Shown: positions 1-7,480 of the stretch, in pieces
Layout: every line of letters begins with the position of its first letter
Position numbering within the stretch: the stretch's first letter is position 1
DNA from: Pelomonas baiyunensis
Lineage (GTDB): Bacteria; Pseudomonadota; Gammaproteobacteria; Burkholderiales; Burkholderiaceae_C
DNA length: 64,000 bases
NCBI RefSeq assembly: GCF_043555935.1
Contig: NZ_JBIGIB010000001.1
Span: 434,001 to 498,000 of the forward strand
Direction of reading: 5' to 3'
Program-made: the position numbers and the translations under genes
Notes under the pieces: model-generated
What the model saw: only the letters and a program-made list of their open reading frames with translations
Databases searched by the model: none
Told to the model about the DNA's origin: nothing

Positions 1-572
1 GGGGCCAGCAGGTCGGCGTCGGGCGTGGGGGTGGGGTGCTCGCGCGGCAGCACGAGCAGGGCCAGGCAGTCGGTCAGCCGCTCGGGCGCGAGCTGGCGCC
101 AATGCAGCGTGTATTCGCCCTTGACCGGGCTGGCGCGCCGCAGCCGGGTGATGAACTGGCTGAGGTTGCCGTAGCCGTTGAGGTTTTGTGCGATCAGCAC
201 GAGCTTGAAGCGCGGGTGGCCGGCGTCGTCGCGCACGAGGAATTCGCTGCCGATGAGCAGTTGCAGCGCCACGGGGGCGGCCCCCTCGGCCGCGGCCGCC
301 TCGCGCATTTCGCGCAGCTGCTTGTGGGCACGCACCACGCCGGCCAGCGAGCATTCGTCGGTCAGGGCCAGGGCGGTGTAGCCCATCTGCACGGCGCGCT
401 CCACCAGTTCCTGCGGTTCAGACGCGCCCCGCAGGAAGCTGAAGGCCGACAGGCAGTGCAGCTCGGCATAGCGGTGGCCCTCGGCCGATCCGTGTCTGGC
501 GGCCCCCGGCGCCGGGCTTGGCCCTGGCCCTGGTGCCGGCATGCCCGCCGGCTGGAGGCGTGCGGCCGTCAT
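1..572 (-). CDS. dnaE2: Error-prone DNA polymerase DnaE2 (ImuC), N-terminal part, cut by window edge
   Basis: The first ~190 residues of the damage-inducible C-family polymerase that performs translesion synthesis with ImuA and ImuB. The reading frame opens at the ATG at 572, overlapping the imuB stop (ATGA), and runs off the left edge without a stop. After an Ala/Pro-rich leader of about 30 residues comes the PHP-domain start YAELHCLSAFSFLRGAS, then ALTDECSLAGVVRAH, both typical of proteobacterial DnaE2. The first PHP metal motif reads HCL rather than HCH, as I recall for this subfamily, so the PHP site is probably inactive. It is the last gene of the imuA-imuB-dnaE2 operon and should be under the LexA box at 2853. 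The polymerase active site lies outside the window. Identity rests on motifs and context together. Confidence 0.93.
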   Translation of the reverse strand, partial: MTAARLQPAGMPAPGPGPSPAPGAARHGSAEGHRYAELHCLSAFSFLRGASEPQELVERAVQMGYTALALTDECSLAGVVRAHKQLREMREAAAAEGAAPVALQLLIGSEFLVRDDAGHPRFKLVLIAQNLNGYGNLSQFITRLRRASPVKGEYTLHWRQLAPERLTDCLALLVLPREHPTPTPDADLLA

Positions 573-1879
573 GCAAACACCCCGTGCAGGAACCACCCTG
601 AGGCTCGGGGGGCGGTGGGGTCGGGAAAGCGCTCGTGGTACAGCCACAGCACACCGCGCGTGGCACTGCGGTACACGAAGTAGTCGCGTGTTTGCAGGCC
701 GCCGGGCTGCCACCAGCCGGTTTCCACCCGGTGCGGCCCGCTGATGCGGGTCAGCGGGCCGGCCAGCAGCGGTTGCTCGTGCGGGTCGCAGCGCAGGGGC
801 AGCGGCGGCTCCACCAGCCAGGTGGGTTGCGGGCCGGGCGGCGCCTGCAGCGCGGGGGCGGCCGGCGCGGCCGAGGCCGGGGCCGGCCAAGGGTGCCAGT
901 GCTGCATGCGGTCCAGGCGGTGGTCTGCGCGCAGTTCGCCCTGGCGCACGCGGTCGGGGCCCAGGCGCACCGACAGCCGCTCCAGCAGGGCGTGGGTGGT
1001 GGTGTGGGCGTGTTCGTCGGCCTCGCCGGGCAGCAGGCCGGCGTTGAGGGCCTGCAGCGGCAGCAGTTGTTCAGCGGTGAGCGAGATCTCGCCCGCCGGG
1101 GCCGCCAGCGTGGTGCGGGCCAGGTGCTCGCCCAGCAGCCGCGTCAGGCGGGCGAGGTCGCGCGTGGTGTCGGCCGTGGCCAGGGTGAGCTCGCCGCTGT
1201 CCGCCACATCCCGGGCGCGCATGGCGTCGTGCTGCCAGGCCAGGCGCAGCGAGCGCACGCCCGCGTGGCGCGCCGCCAGAAAGGCGCACAACTGGCGCAG
1301 CAGGGTTTCGGCAAAGCTCAGCAGCACCGGGGCGTGCTCCACCCGCCAGGGCAGTTCCAGCCGGGCCTCGAAGCGGTCGGGCAGGGTCAGCCAGGTGTGG
1401 GCTTCGGGCAGGTCGCCATAGGCTTGGTCCAGTGCGGTGAGCAGGGCCGGGCCGAAGCGCCGGGCCAGCGCGGGGCGCGGCAGGGCGCGCAGCTCGCCCA
1501 GGCGTTGGCAGCCCAGGCGCGCCAGCATGGCGTGGTGGGCCTGGGCGGCGCTCAGCGTGTGCAGGGGCAGGGCGTTCAGCCGTTCGGCGAAGGGGCCGCG
1601 GGCGGGCGCCTCGGGGGCGCGTGCCAGTGCCAGCGCGCCCAGGGCCGTGGGCGCCCAGGCCTTGGCGCCCACGGCGAGGCCGGCCTGTGCGGCTTGGGTC
1701 AGCAGTTGCAGCCGCAGCGCCCGGGCACCTCGAAACAGCCGCAGGCTGGCAGACACCTCGGCCAGCACGGCGTCTTCCAGCCGGGTGACGCGGGGTGTGA
1801 AGGTGAGCGCGAGCCAGCCCAGAGCGTCGGTGTCGCCGGCCGGGGCGTCAGGCGTGCAACACAGGGCGAGCCAGCGCAT
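569..1879 (-). CDS. imuB: ImuB, Y-family polymerase-like translesion accessory protein
   Basis: A 436-residue protein of the ImuB family, a catalytically inactive Y-family relative that bridges ImuA, DnaE2 and the beta clamp in SOS mutagenesis. Family landmarks are LTFTPRVTRLEDAVLAEVSA and SLRLFRG near residues 25-51, then helix-hairpin-type and little-finger-like regions (LGELRALPRPALARRFG near 128-143). The C-terminus ends with the family tail RDYFVYRSATRGVLWLYHERF. EQLLPL at 270-275 is a possible clamp-binding motif, but this is a guess. I chose the ATG at 1879 (MRWLALCC) because translation upstream of it is low-complexity Pro/Arg. This start overlaps the imuA end by 32 bases. The N-terminus looks short: the palm segment that normally precedes the FTP motif is nearly absent (see findings). 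Confidence 0.88.
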   Translation of the reverse strand: MRWLALCCTPDAPAGDTDALGWLALTFTPRVTRLEDAVLAEVSASLRLFRGARALRLQLLTQAAQAGLAVGAKAWAPTALGALALARAPEAPARGPFAERLNALPLHTLSAAQAHHAMLARLGCQRLGELRALPRPALARRFGPALLTALDQAYGDLPEAHTWLTLPDRFEARLELPWRVEHAPVLLSFAETLLRQLCAFLAARHAGVRSLRLAWQHDAMRARDVADSGELTLATADTTRDLARLTRLLGEHLARTTLAAPAGEISLTAEQLLPLQALNAGLLPGEADEHAHTTTHALLERLSVRLGPDRVRQGELRADHRLDRMQHWHPWPAPASAAPAAPALQAPPGPQPTWLVEPPLPLRCDPHEQPLLAGPLTRISGPHRVETGWWQPGGLQTRDYFVYRSATRGVLWLYHERFPDPTAPRASGWFLHGVFA

Positions 1880-2807
1880 CGGGGCGCTCCAAGGGGAAGC
1901 CGGGGGCCGGCCAGGCGGTGGCCGGGGCCAGGGGTTCGGGCCGCGCGGCCGGCAGCGCCGCGGGGTGCGGCCGTGGCGAGGGCTGAGCCGGCGTTGGGGC
2001 GCAGGGCAGCAGCGCTTCAACGGCGCCCGGGATGGCGGGCAGGGTGAGCCAGCCGTCGTGCGCGGGGCCGCGGCGCTTGATCAGGTGCACGTCCAGCCCC
2101 CAGCCGGGGCCGGGGCGCACGGCCAGGCGCAACGGCGCAGCCGAAGATTGGCTGCCCAGCTGCTCGGGCCGCACCAGGAAGACGGGCGCGTCGCACCCGA
2201 GTGCGGCCACCTGCAGGCGGCGGATTTGCTCGGGCCGGGCCTGGGGCAACCAGGCCAGCACGGCCACGTGCGACTTGATGGCTTGCTCGGCGGCCCACAG
2301 GCCCTCGGCCGGCGTGCGGGCTGACACCCACACCAGGGCCGACGCCGGCAGGCCCAGGCGTTGCAGGCCGGGCAGGTGCGGGGCGTGCGGTGGGTGGATG
2401 AGCAGCAGCGAGCGCAGGGCGGCCGCCGGCGCGGCGCGGGCCATGCGGCGGGTGGGCAGCAGGTGGGGCAACGGGTGGGGTGGGCGTGGGCTGGCCGGCG
2501 CCTGGCCGGCCCACCAGCGGCGCAGTGCGGGGGCCAGCAGCCGCCATTCCAGCGTGCCCGCTTGCGGGGTGAGCAGTTCCGTGACGGCTTTCAGCGGCCA
2601 GCCGCCCCCGGGCAATTCGGCGTCCAGCGCTTCAAAGCCGCTGGCCAGCACGGGCTCGGCGGTGCGGCCCAGGCTGGTGCCGCGCCAGAGCCGGCCTTGC
2701 AGGCGGGCCAGGGCGTCGGCGGCCTCGGGTGCGGCAGGGGCGGTCGCCGGCCGCCCTGGTGTGGGCGGGGGCACACGGGCGGAGAGAGGGGCAGGGGCGG
2801 GCAGCAT
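1848..2807 (-). CDS. imuA: ImuA, RecA-like translesion synthesis protein
   Basis: About 319 residues and first gene of the SOS mutagenesis operon. The family core is visible as VLASGFEALDAELPGGGWP followed by LKAVTELL, the RecA/SulA-like start. It continues with LLLIHPPHAPHLPGLQRLGL, with WVSARTPAEGLWAAEQAIKS, and with a segment containing LAWLPQARPEQIRRLQVA. The tail is Pro/Ala-rich. ImuA interacts with ImuB and DnaE2 during damage-induced mutagenesis. I chose the ATG at 2807 (MLPAPAPL). The frame also stays open to a TTG at 2852, which would place the start next to the LexA box. Neither has a clear Shine-Dalgarno sequence, so the start is uncertain. The imuB start lies inside the imuA 3' end, so the genes are translationally coupled. 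Confidence 0.88.
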   Translation of the reverse strand: MLPAPAPLSARVPPPTPGRPATAPAAPEAADALARLQGRLWRGTSLGRTAEPVLASGFEALDAELPGGGWPLKAVTELLTPQAGTLEWRLLAPALRRWWAGQAPASPRPPHPLPHLLPTRRMARAAPAAALRSLLLIHPPHAPHLPGLQRLGLPASALVWVSARTPAEGLWAAEQAIKSHVAVLAWLPQARPEQIRRLQVAALGCDAPVFLVRPEQLGSQSSAAPLRLAVRPGPGWGLDVHLIKRRGPAHDGWLTLPAIPGAVEALLPCAPTPAQPSPRPHPAALPAARPEPLAPATAWPAPGFPLERPDALARPVLHA

Positions 2808-2852
2808 GGCCGAGTCGAAAAACAGAAAACCGGGGGAGGGATGAGACCACAA

Positions 2853-2872
2853 TACTGTATGTATATCCAGTA
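2853..2872 (-). promoter_or_regulatory. LexA (SOS) box upstream of imuA
   Basis: TACTGTATGTATATCCAGTA read on the plus strand differs at only two positions from the gammaproteobacterial LexA consensus CTGT-N8-ACAG embedded in TACTGTATATATATACAGTA. It lies 45 bases before the chosen imuA ATG, where a repressor would block the promoter. It predicts DNA-damage induction of imuA-imuB-dnaE2. Confidence 0.88.
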
Positions 2873-2988
2873 TTTTTGCACTTCATCCCACCGGCCGGCT
2901 CTGGCTTGACGCGGTGCGGGCGGTGCTGCCCGGGTGGCTCGCGCGGGAGGGGCGCGAGGGGGAGGCCCGGCAAGCCGGGCCCGGCGGC

Positions 2989-4047
2989 TCAGGCGAAGCC
3001 GTCGCCGTCGAAGTTCACTTCGTCTTCGTCGCGGGTGAGCGGCGCGGCGCTGTCGCGCGGGCGCATGGCTTCCAGCTGTTCGCGCAGCTTGGCCACTTGG
3101 TCCAGCCAGTAGTTGGGCGTGCCGAACCACGGGAAGGCGAGCGGGAAGGCAGGGTCGCCCCAGCGGCGGGCCAGCCAGGCGCTGTGGTGGATCATGCGCA
3201 TCGTGCGCAGGGGCTCGATGAGGCGCAGTTCGCGGTCGTCGAATTCGGCGATCTGCTCGTAGCCGTCGAGCACGGCGTTGAGCAACTGGCGGGCGGCATC
3301 GGCCTCGCCGGGCAGCAGCATCCACAGGTCTTGCACGACCGGGCCGGTGACGGCGTCGTCCAGGTCCACGAAGTGGGGGCCACGGTCGGGCGTCCAGAGG
3401 ATGTTGCCGGGGTGGCAGTCGCCGTGCAGGCGGGTGAGCGGCAGGTCGGGCAGGGTGTCGAAGGCGGCCTGGATGGCGTCGATGCAGCGGCGGGCCGCGT
3501 CGTCCCAGGTGGGGGCGATTTCTGGTGGCAGGGCGTCGTTCTGCATGAGCCAGTCGCGCGCCGCCTGGGCGGGGGCGGCGCTGGCCCAGGCGAGGCGGTG
3601 CTCGAACGGGCGCTGGCGGCCCACGGTGTGCAGGCGGGCCAGCAGCCGGCCGATCCAGCGCAGCACCTCGGGGTCTTCCAGCTCGGGCCCTCGGCCGCCC
3701 TGGCGCGGCGTGACGGCCAGGCGCTGACCCTGGTGGTGAAACAGCGTGGAGCCGTGGTCCAGCACCCAGGGTGCGGCCACGGGCACTTCGGCCGCGGCCA
3801 GTTCGGTTGCGAAGGCGTGTTCTTCCAGGATTTGCGCGTCGGTCCAGCGGCCCGGGCGGTAGAACTTGGCCACCGCGGCGGTGCTGCCGGCGCGGGGCTC
3901 CTCCAGGTGCAGCATCAGCACGCGGTTCTCGAAGGAATTGAGCTGGAGCAGCCGGCCGTCGGCGCGCAGGCCGGTGGCATCGAGCGCGTCGAGCATGAAC
4001 TCCGGCGTCAGGTCGCCGAAGCTGAGGTCAGGGGTGGCGTGGTGCAT
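2989..4047 (-). CDS. srkA: Stress response kinase A (SrkA/YihE family), Ser/Thr protein kinase
   Basis: A 352-residue protein of the aminoglycoside-phosphotransferase fold, of the SrkA/YihE type that counters stress-induced death in Enterobacteria. The N-terminal strand reads LNSFENRVLMLHLEE (residues 36-50) and the ATP-site lysine is likely in VAKFYRPGRW (59-68). The catalytic loop LHGDCHPGNIL is at 207-217 and the metal-binding FVDLDDA at 226-232. Length and motif order match SrkA. The start MHHATPDLSFGDLTPEFMLDAL aligns with the family N-terminus. It stands alone on the minus strand. A GC hairpin (2965-2980, GCCCGGC/GCCGGGC) sits just past its stop but lacks a U-run. In E. coli srkA is followed by dsbA; that is not so here. 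Confidence 0.88.
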   Translation of the reverse strand: MHHATPDLSFGDLTPEFMLDALDATGLRADGRLLQLNSFENRVLMLHLEEPRAGSTAAVAKFYRPGRWTDAQILEEHAFATELAAAEVPVAAPWVLDHGSTLFHHQGQRLAVTPRQGGRGPELEDPEVLRWIGRLLARLHTVGRQRPFEHRLAWASAAPAQAARDWLMQNDALPPEIAPTWDDAARRCIDAIQAAFDTLPDLPLTRLHGDCHPGNILWTPDRGPHFVDLDDAVTGPVVQDLWMLLPGEADAARQLLNAVLDGYEQIAEFDDRELRLIEPLRTMRMIHHSAWLARRWGDPAFPLAFPWFGTPNYWLDQVAKLREQLEAMRPRDSAAPLTRDEDEVNFDGDGFA

Positions 4048-4099
4048 CCGGCGAGTGTCGCCGGACTGCTTTGCGGGTGGTGGGGCGGCGGTGCGCCGC

Positions 4100-4987
4100 T
4101 CAGCGGCGGCGGGGGCGCTGTTCGCTGGCGTAGCGCGGGGCGTCCACCACGACGCCGACGATGTCGTCCATCATGGCTTCCTCGTCGGCATCGTCCAGCA
4201 CCGGCAGGGTGCGGGGGTTGAAGCGGGCGGTGTCGAGGTGCCGTGGCGGCAGTCGGCGCTGGGGTGCTGGCGCCGCGGGGGGCGGCACGTCCGGCAGCGA
4301 GGCGCGACGCTGCGTGGGTGCCCGGTGGGCGTAGGGCTCGCCGTAGGGGTCATGCCCGCCAAAGGCGCTGGCGTCTTGCCACAGCGGCAGTGGCTGAGAG
4401 AACTGGCCCCAGTCGCTGCCGTGTTCATCTTCGCCCAGGGCGCTGCGGCGGCGGCCCAGGGTGTGCGCCGGCGAGGGGGCGGGCAGCGGGCCGCGTGGGT
4501 TGCTGCCTTGCGGCACGAGCAATTGCAGTTCGGCCACGCTGGGCAGTTGATCCATGGCGCAGCGCAGGTAGCGCACCCGGCAGGCCGACAGCACGGCCTG
4601 CTTGATCTGCAGGCTGCGGGGCGTGGCGCCGCGCTCGCCTTCCAGGTCGATGGCCGCCAGCACGCGACCGTTGGGGCTGCACACGGCAAACGTCACGTGG
4701 GAGGCGCCAAGCAGGTCGAACCAGTAGCGCACTTCCTTGGCTTCGGTGGGCTGGCAAAAACGCACCAGCGGCAGCTTGGACAGCACGACATGGTGGGGCA
4801 GGGCTTCGCGCAGCAGACGGAACACGCGGCGCTCATCGGTGCTGAACACCGGCCGCGCGGTGAGGGACCACTCCACCGGCAAGCCCTTGTTGGCGTAAGC
4901 CGGCCGCCGCAAGGCCCAGATGAGGCTGACAGCCAAGCCCAGCACACATGCGGCCAGGGCGGCGATCCAGTAAGCGGCGTACGGCAT
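4100..4987 (-). CDS. DUF2726 domain membrane protein
   Basis: A 295-residue protein with one N-terminal membrane segment (roughly residues 5-26, YWIAALAACVLGLAVSLIWA). A DUF2726-like domain follows at about 40-150. Its landmarks are STDERRVFRLLREALPHHVV, VRFCQPTEAKEV, VTFAVCSPNGRVLAAIDLEG, and a single cysteine pair region near SACRVRYLRC. DUF2726 domains have a restriction-endonuclease-like core in some relatives, but I cannot see a convincing catalytic set here. The last 140 residues are Pro/Arg-rich, probably disordered, and cytoplasmic. Function is unknown. It is flanked by same-strand genes at distances of 52 and 146 bases, so it is probably its own transcription unit. Confidence 0.72.
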   Translation of the reverse strand: MPYAAYWIAALAACVLGLAVSLIWALRRPAYANKGLPVEWSLTARPVFSTDERRVFRLLREALPHHVVLSKLPLVRFCQPTEAKEVRYWFDLLGASHVTFAVCSPNGRVLAAIDLEGERGATPRSLQIKQAVLSACRVRYLRCAMDQLPSVAELQLLVPQGSNPRGPLPAPSPAHTLGRRRSALGEDEHGSDWGQFSQPLPLWQDASAFGGHDPYGEPYAHRAPTQRRASLPDVPPPAAPAPQRRLPPRHLDTARFNPRTLPVLDDADEEAMMDDIVGVVVDAPRYASEQRPRRR

Positions 4988-5133
4988 GTCCCTTGTGAGG
5001 CGGTGATCCGTGGCGCCAAACCCCTGGCGCGAAGCGAAAGAATGTAGCGCAACGTCCCCAAAAAGTAGTACTCGCTAGCCCGCATTCCCCCGGCCTGAGG
5101 GGCGAGGGGGCGCCAAGCAGGCGCGGGCGCGTG

Positions 5134-5928
5134 CTACTGCCGTGCGGCCCGGCCGGCGGCGTCGAAGTGGGCTTTGACTTCGGCCACGCCGTCCACGATG
5201 TCGCCCAGCACCTGCACCTGGCGCTTGAGCCGGAAGTCCAGCTCGCCCAGGTGACGTTCCAGGGCTTGCTCCACCTGGGAGCCGAAGGTGTCGGGCGGCA
5301 GGCGCAGCCAGGCGGCCGATTCACCGCCGTCGCGCTCCACCACCGCGCCCGCGGCTTCGGCGATGCGCAGCATGGGCAGGTTTTCGGTGAGGGCGTGGAT
5401 GAACAGGGTGTCGATGCCGCGGTTGCGGGCGTGCAGCGCCGCCGCGTCGAAGAGCCGCCGCCCGAGCCCTCGCCCGCGTGACTGCGCCAGCACCGACACG
5501 CCGAACTCGGCCATCGTGCGGGCGGGGTCGCTTTCCAGCGTCTGACCGTAGGCCACGTGAGCCAGGGCAATCAACTGCAGCCGGCGGTTGAAGATGCCCA
5601 GCACCTCGTCACGCCGGAAGTCGATGCCCAGCGCGTATTTGCGGATCTGCTCGTCCGACGCGGGGTAGCCGAAGCGCAGGTAGCGGTCGTGCGGGTCCAG
5701 CGCCAGCAGGTGCTCGATGAGCCGGTGCCGGTGACGCCGCCCCAGCGAGCGGATGGGCACCCAGGTCGACAGCCGGCCCAGCGCAGCCCGGGCCCCCGCC
5801 AGCGGGCCGCTGGGGGCGCGCGTGGCGGTGGGGTCGGGAGCATCGGGGCCGAACGCCGACAGCTCATGCGTCCAGTCCGCCGTGAGTTCCTCCGGCGGAG
5901 CGTGCGGGGTGGGCGGGAGCGTGGACAT
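5134..5928 (-). CDS. GNAT-family N-acetyltransferase
   Basis: A 264-residue protein with a GNAT domain in its C-terminal two thirds. The acetyl-CoA-binding motif A is AEFGVSVLAQSRGRGLGRRL (about 140-159), followed by the helix LFDAAALHARNRGIDTLFIHAL and TENLPMLRIAEAAGA. LDPHDRYLRFGYPASDEQIRKY (about 78-98) is a pattern I associate with the GNAT domain attached to, or resembling, bacterial protein lysine acetyltransferases. The substrate cannot be read from sequence. The ATG at 5928 (MSTLPPTPH) was chosen because upstream translation is not family-like and would invade the rplM leader. The gene is divergent from rplM-rpsI across 212 bases. Confidence 0.78.
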   Translation of the reverse strand: MSTLPPTPHAPPEELTADWTHELSAFGPDAPDPTATRAPSGPLAGARAALGRLSTWVPIRSLGRRHRHRLIEHLLALDPHDRYLRFGYPASDEQIRKYALGIDFRRDEVLGIFNRRLQLIALAHVAYGQTLESDPARTMAEFGVSVLAQSRGRGLGRRLFDAAALHARNRGIDTLFIHALTENLPMLRIAEAAGAVVERDGGESAAWLRLPPDTFGSQVEQALERHLGELDFRLKRQVQVLGDIVDGVAEVKAHFDAAGRAARQ

Positions 5929-5970
5929 GGCAGAACCAGCAGTGTTCACAAGCGTAACCGGGCGCAGGGG

Positions 5971-5999
5971 TTTCAAACCACCGTGCTCGCTGCTACACT
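5971..5999 (+). promoter_or_regulatory. Possible rplM-rpsI promoter
   Basis: TACACT at 5994-5999 is a fair -10 element. A weak -35 (TTTCAA, 5971-5976) lies 17 bases upstream. It would give a leader of about 135 bases before rplM, long enough for autogenous control of the operon, although I cannot identify a specific L13 binding structure. Confidence 0.3.
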
Positions 6000-6140
6000 C
6001 GTGGGCTTTTCCGTCAAAAGGCTGCGGGAAAGATCCGTGTTGAGAGGCTGCGTTCAGAAGCAGCACCGAGGCCGGAGCAGTTTCAGCCATCCAACGCTGG
6101 CCCCTTGTTTTGAAGGGGTCGGCACAGCGAAAGCACATTC

Positions 6141-6569
6141 ATGAAGACCTTCAGCGCCAAGCCGGCCGAAGTGACGCACGAGTGGTTTGTGATTGACGCC
6201 ACCGACAAGGTGCTCGGACGTGTTGCCAGCGAAGTGGCACTCCGTTTGCGCGGCAAGCACAAGGCCATCTACACGCCTCACGTCGACACCGGTGACTTCA
6301 TCGTCATCGTCAACGCCGACAAGCTCCGTGTCACCGGCAACAAGGCCACCGACAAGGTGTACTACCGTCACTCGGGCTTCCCTGGCGGCATCTACGCCAC
6401 GAAGTTCAAGGACATGCAAGCCAAGCATCCCGGCCGCGCGCTGGAGAAGGCCGTCAAGGGCATGCTGCCCAAGGGCCCGCTGGGTTACGCCATGGTCAAG
6501 AAGCTGAAGGTTTACGCAGGTCCCACGCACCCGCACACCGCTCAGCAGCCCAAGGCTCTCGAGATCTAA
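6141..6569 (+). CDS. rplM: 50S ribosomal protein L13
   Basis: A 142-residue protein at full family length. It starts MKTFSAKPAEVTHEWFVIDA and carries the L13 signatures LGRVASEVALRLRGKHK, YRHSGFPGG and GMLPKGPLGYAMVKKLKVYAG. It is an early-assembly protein of the large ribosomal subunit. It is co-transcribed with rpsI, 9 bases downstream, the near-universal bacterial pairing. Confidence 0.99.
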   Translation: MKTFSAKPAEVTHEWFVIDATDKVLGRVASEVALRLRGKHKAIYTPHVDTGDFIVIVNADKLRVTGNKATDKVYYRHSGFPGGIYATKFKDMQAKHPGRALEKAVKGMLPKGPLGYAMVKKLKVYAGPTHPHTAQQPKALEI

Positions 6570-6578
6570 GGAACGGCC

Positions 6579-6971
6579 ATGATCGGAAACTGGAATTACG
6601 GTACCGGCCGTCGCAAGTCGTCGGTCGCTCGCGTCTTCATCAAGAAGGGCACGGGCCAGATCATCGTCAATGGCAAGACCATCGACAGCTACTTCGGTCG
6701 TCAGACCTCCATCATGATCGCCAAGCAGCCCCTGCTGCTGACGAACAATGGTGAAGCGTTCGACATCAAGGTCAACGTGCACGGTGGCGGCGAGTCCGGC
6801 CAAGCTGGCGCGCTGCGCCTGGGCATCACCCGCGCGCTGATCGACTACGACGCAGCCCTGAAGCCCGAACTGAGCCGCGCCGGCTTCGTTACGCGTGACG
6901 CGCGTGAAGTCGAGCGTAAGAAGGTCGGTCTGCACGGCGCCCGTCGCCGCAAGCAGTTCAGCAAGCGTTAA
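6579..6971 (+). CDS. rpsI: 30S ribosomal protein S9
   Basis: A 130-residue protein with S9 signatures: YGTGRRKSSVARVFIKKGTG at the N-terminus, VHGGGESGQAGALRLGITRAL, and the basic tail KKVGLHGARRRKQFSKR that reaches toward P-site tRNA. The terminal Arg is conserved. It is the last gene of the rplM-rpsI operon and is followed directly by a strong terminator. Confidence 0.99.
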   Translation: MIGNWNYGTGRRKSSVARVFIKKGTGQIIVNGKTIDSYFGRQTSIMIAKQPLLLTNNGEAFDIKVNVHGGGESGQAGALRLGITRALIDYDAALKPELSRAGFVTRDAREVERKKVGLHGARRRKQFSKR

Positions 6972-6988
6972 TCGCTTCTCGACTCAGC

Positions 6989-7020
6989 AAAAGGCCGCTT
7001 CACCGCGGCCTTTTGTTTTT
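6989..7020 (+). terminator. Rho-independent terminator of rplM-rpsI
   Basis: AAAAGGCCGC, loop TTCACC, GCGGCCTTTT, followed by GTTTTT. The stem is perfect and has a U-rich tail, 17 bases after the rpsI stop. Confidence 0.93.
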
Positions 7021-7070
7021 GGGCCGACAATCCCGATATCTGTCTTCTGTACGTTTCTTAGGAGCCCGCC

Positions 7071-7433
7071 ATGAGTGCAGTGCTTGACGCCCCGACCGAC
7101 ATCCCCGTGCCTCTGGTGTTCACCGACAGCGCCGCCGACAAGGTGCGCGACCTGGTGGCCGAAGAGGGCAACCCGGACCTGAAGCTGCGCGTGTTCGTGC
7201 AAGGCGGCGGCTGCTCCGGCTTCCAGTACGGCTTCACGTTCGACGAGGCCGTGAACGACGACGACACCCAGATGCAGAAGAACGGCGTGACCCTGCTGAT
7301 CGACTCCATGAGCCTGCAGTACCTGATGGGCGCCGAGATCGACTACAAGGAAGACCTGCAAGGCGCGCAGTTCGTGATCAAGAACCCGAACGCCACCACC
7401 ACCTGCGGTTGCGGCTCGTCGTTCTCGGTCTGA
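7071..7433 (+). CDS. erpA: Iron-sulfur cluster insertion protein ErpA (A-type carrier)
   Basis: A 120-residue A-type Fe-S carrier that delivers clusters to apo-enzymes. The three ligand cysteines are present: Cys48 in VQGGGCSGFQYGF, and Cys112 and Cys114 in TTCGCGSSFSV. The stretch LIDSMSLQYLMGAEIDY is typical of ErpA rather than IscA. Shine-Dalgarno AGGAG precedes the ATG by 8 bases. The gene follows the rpsI terminator, a placement common in betaproteobacteria. It is convergent with anmK across 47 bases. Confidence 0.95.
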   Translation: MSAVLDAPTDIPVPLVFTDSAADKVRDLVAEEGNPDLKLRVFVQGGGCSGFQYGFTFDEAVNDDDTQMQKNGVTLLIDSMSLQYLMGAEIDYKEDLQGAQFVIKNPNATTTCGCGSSFSV

Positions 7434-7480
7434 GCCCCTGAAGCCACCCGCCCCGCGCAGGCCTCATCAGGCCGGCGTGC

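Noticed and set aside
2965..2980. Terminator after srkA
   Set aside because: A perfect GC stem is present, but with a 2-base loop and no T-run on the minus strand, so I do not list it as a terminator.
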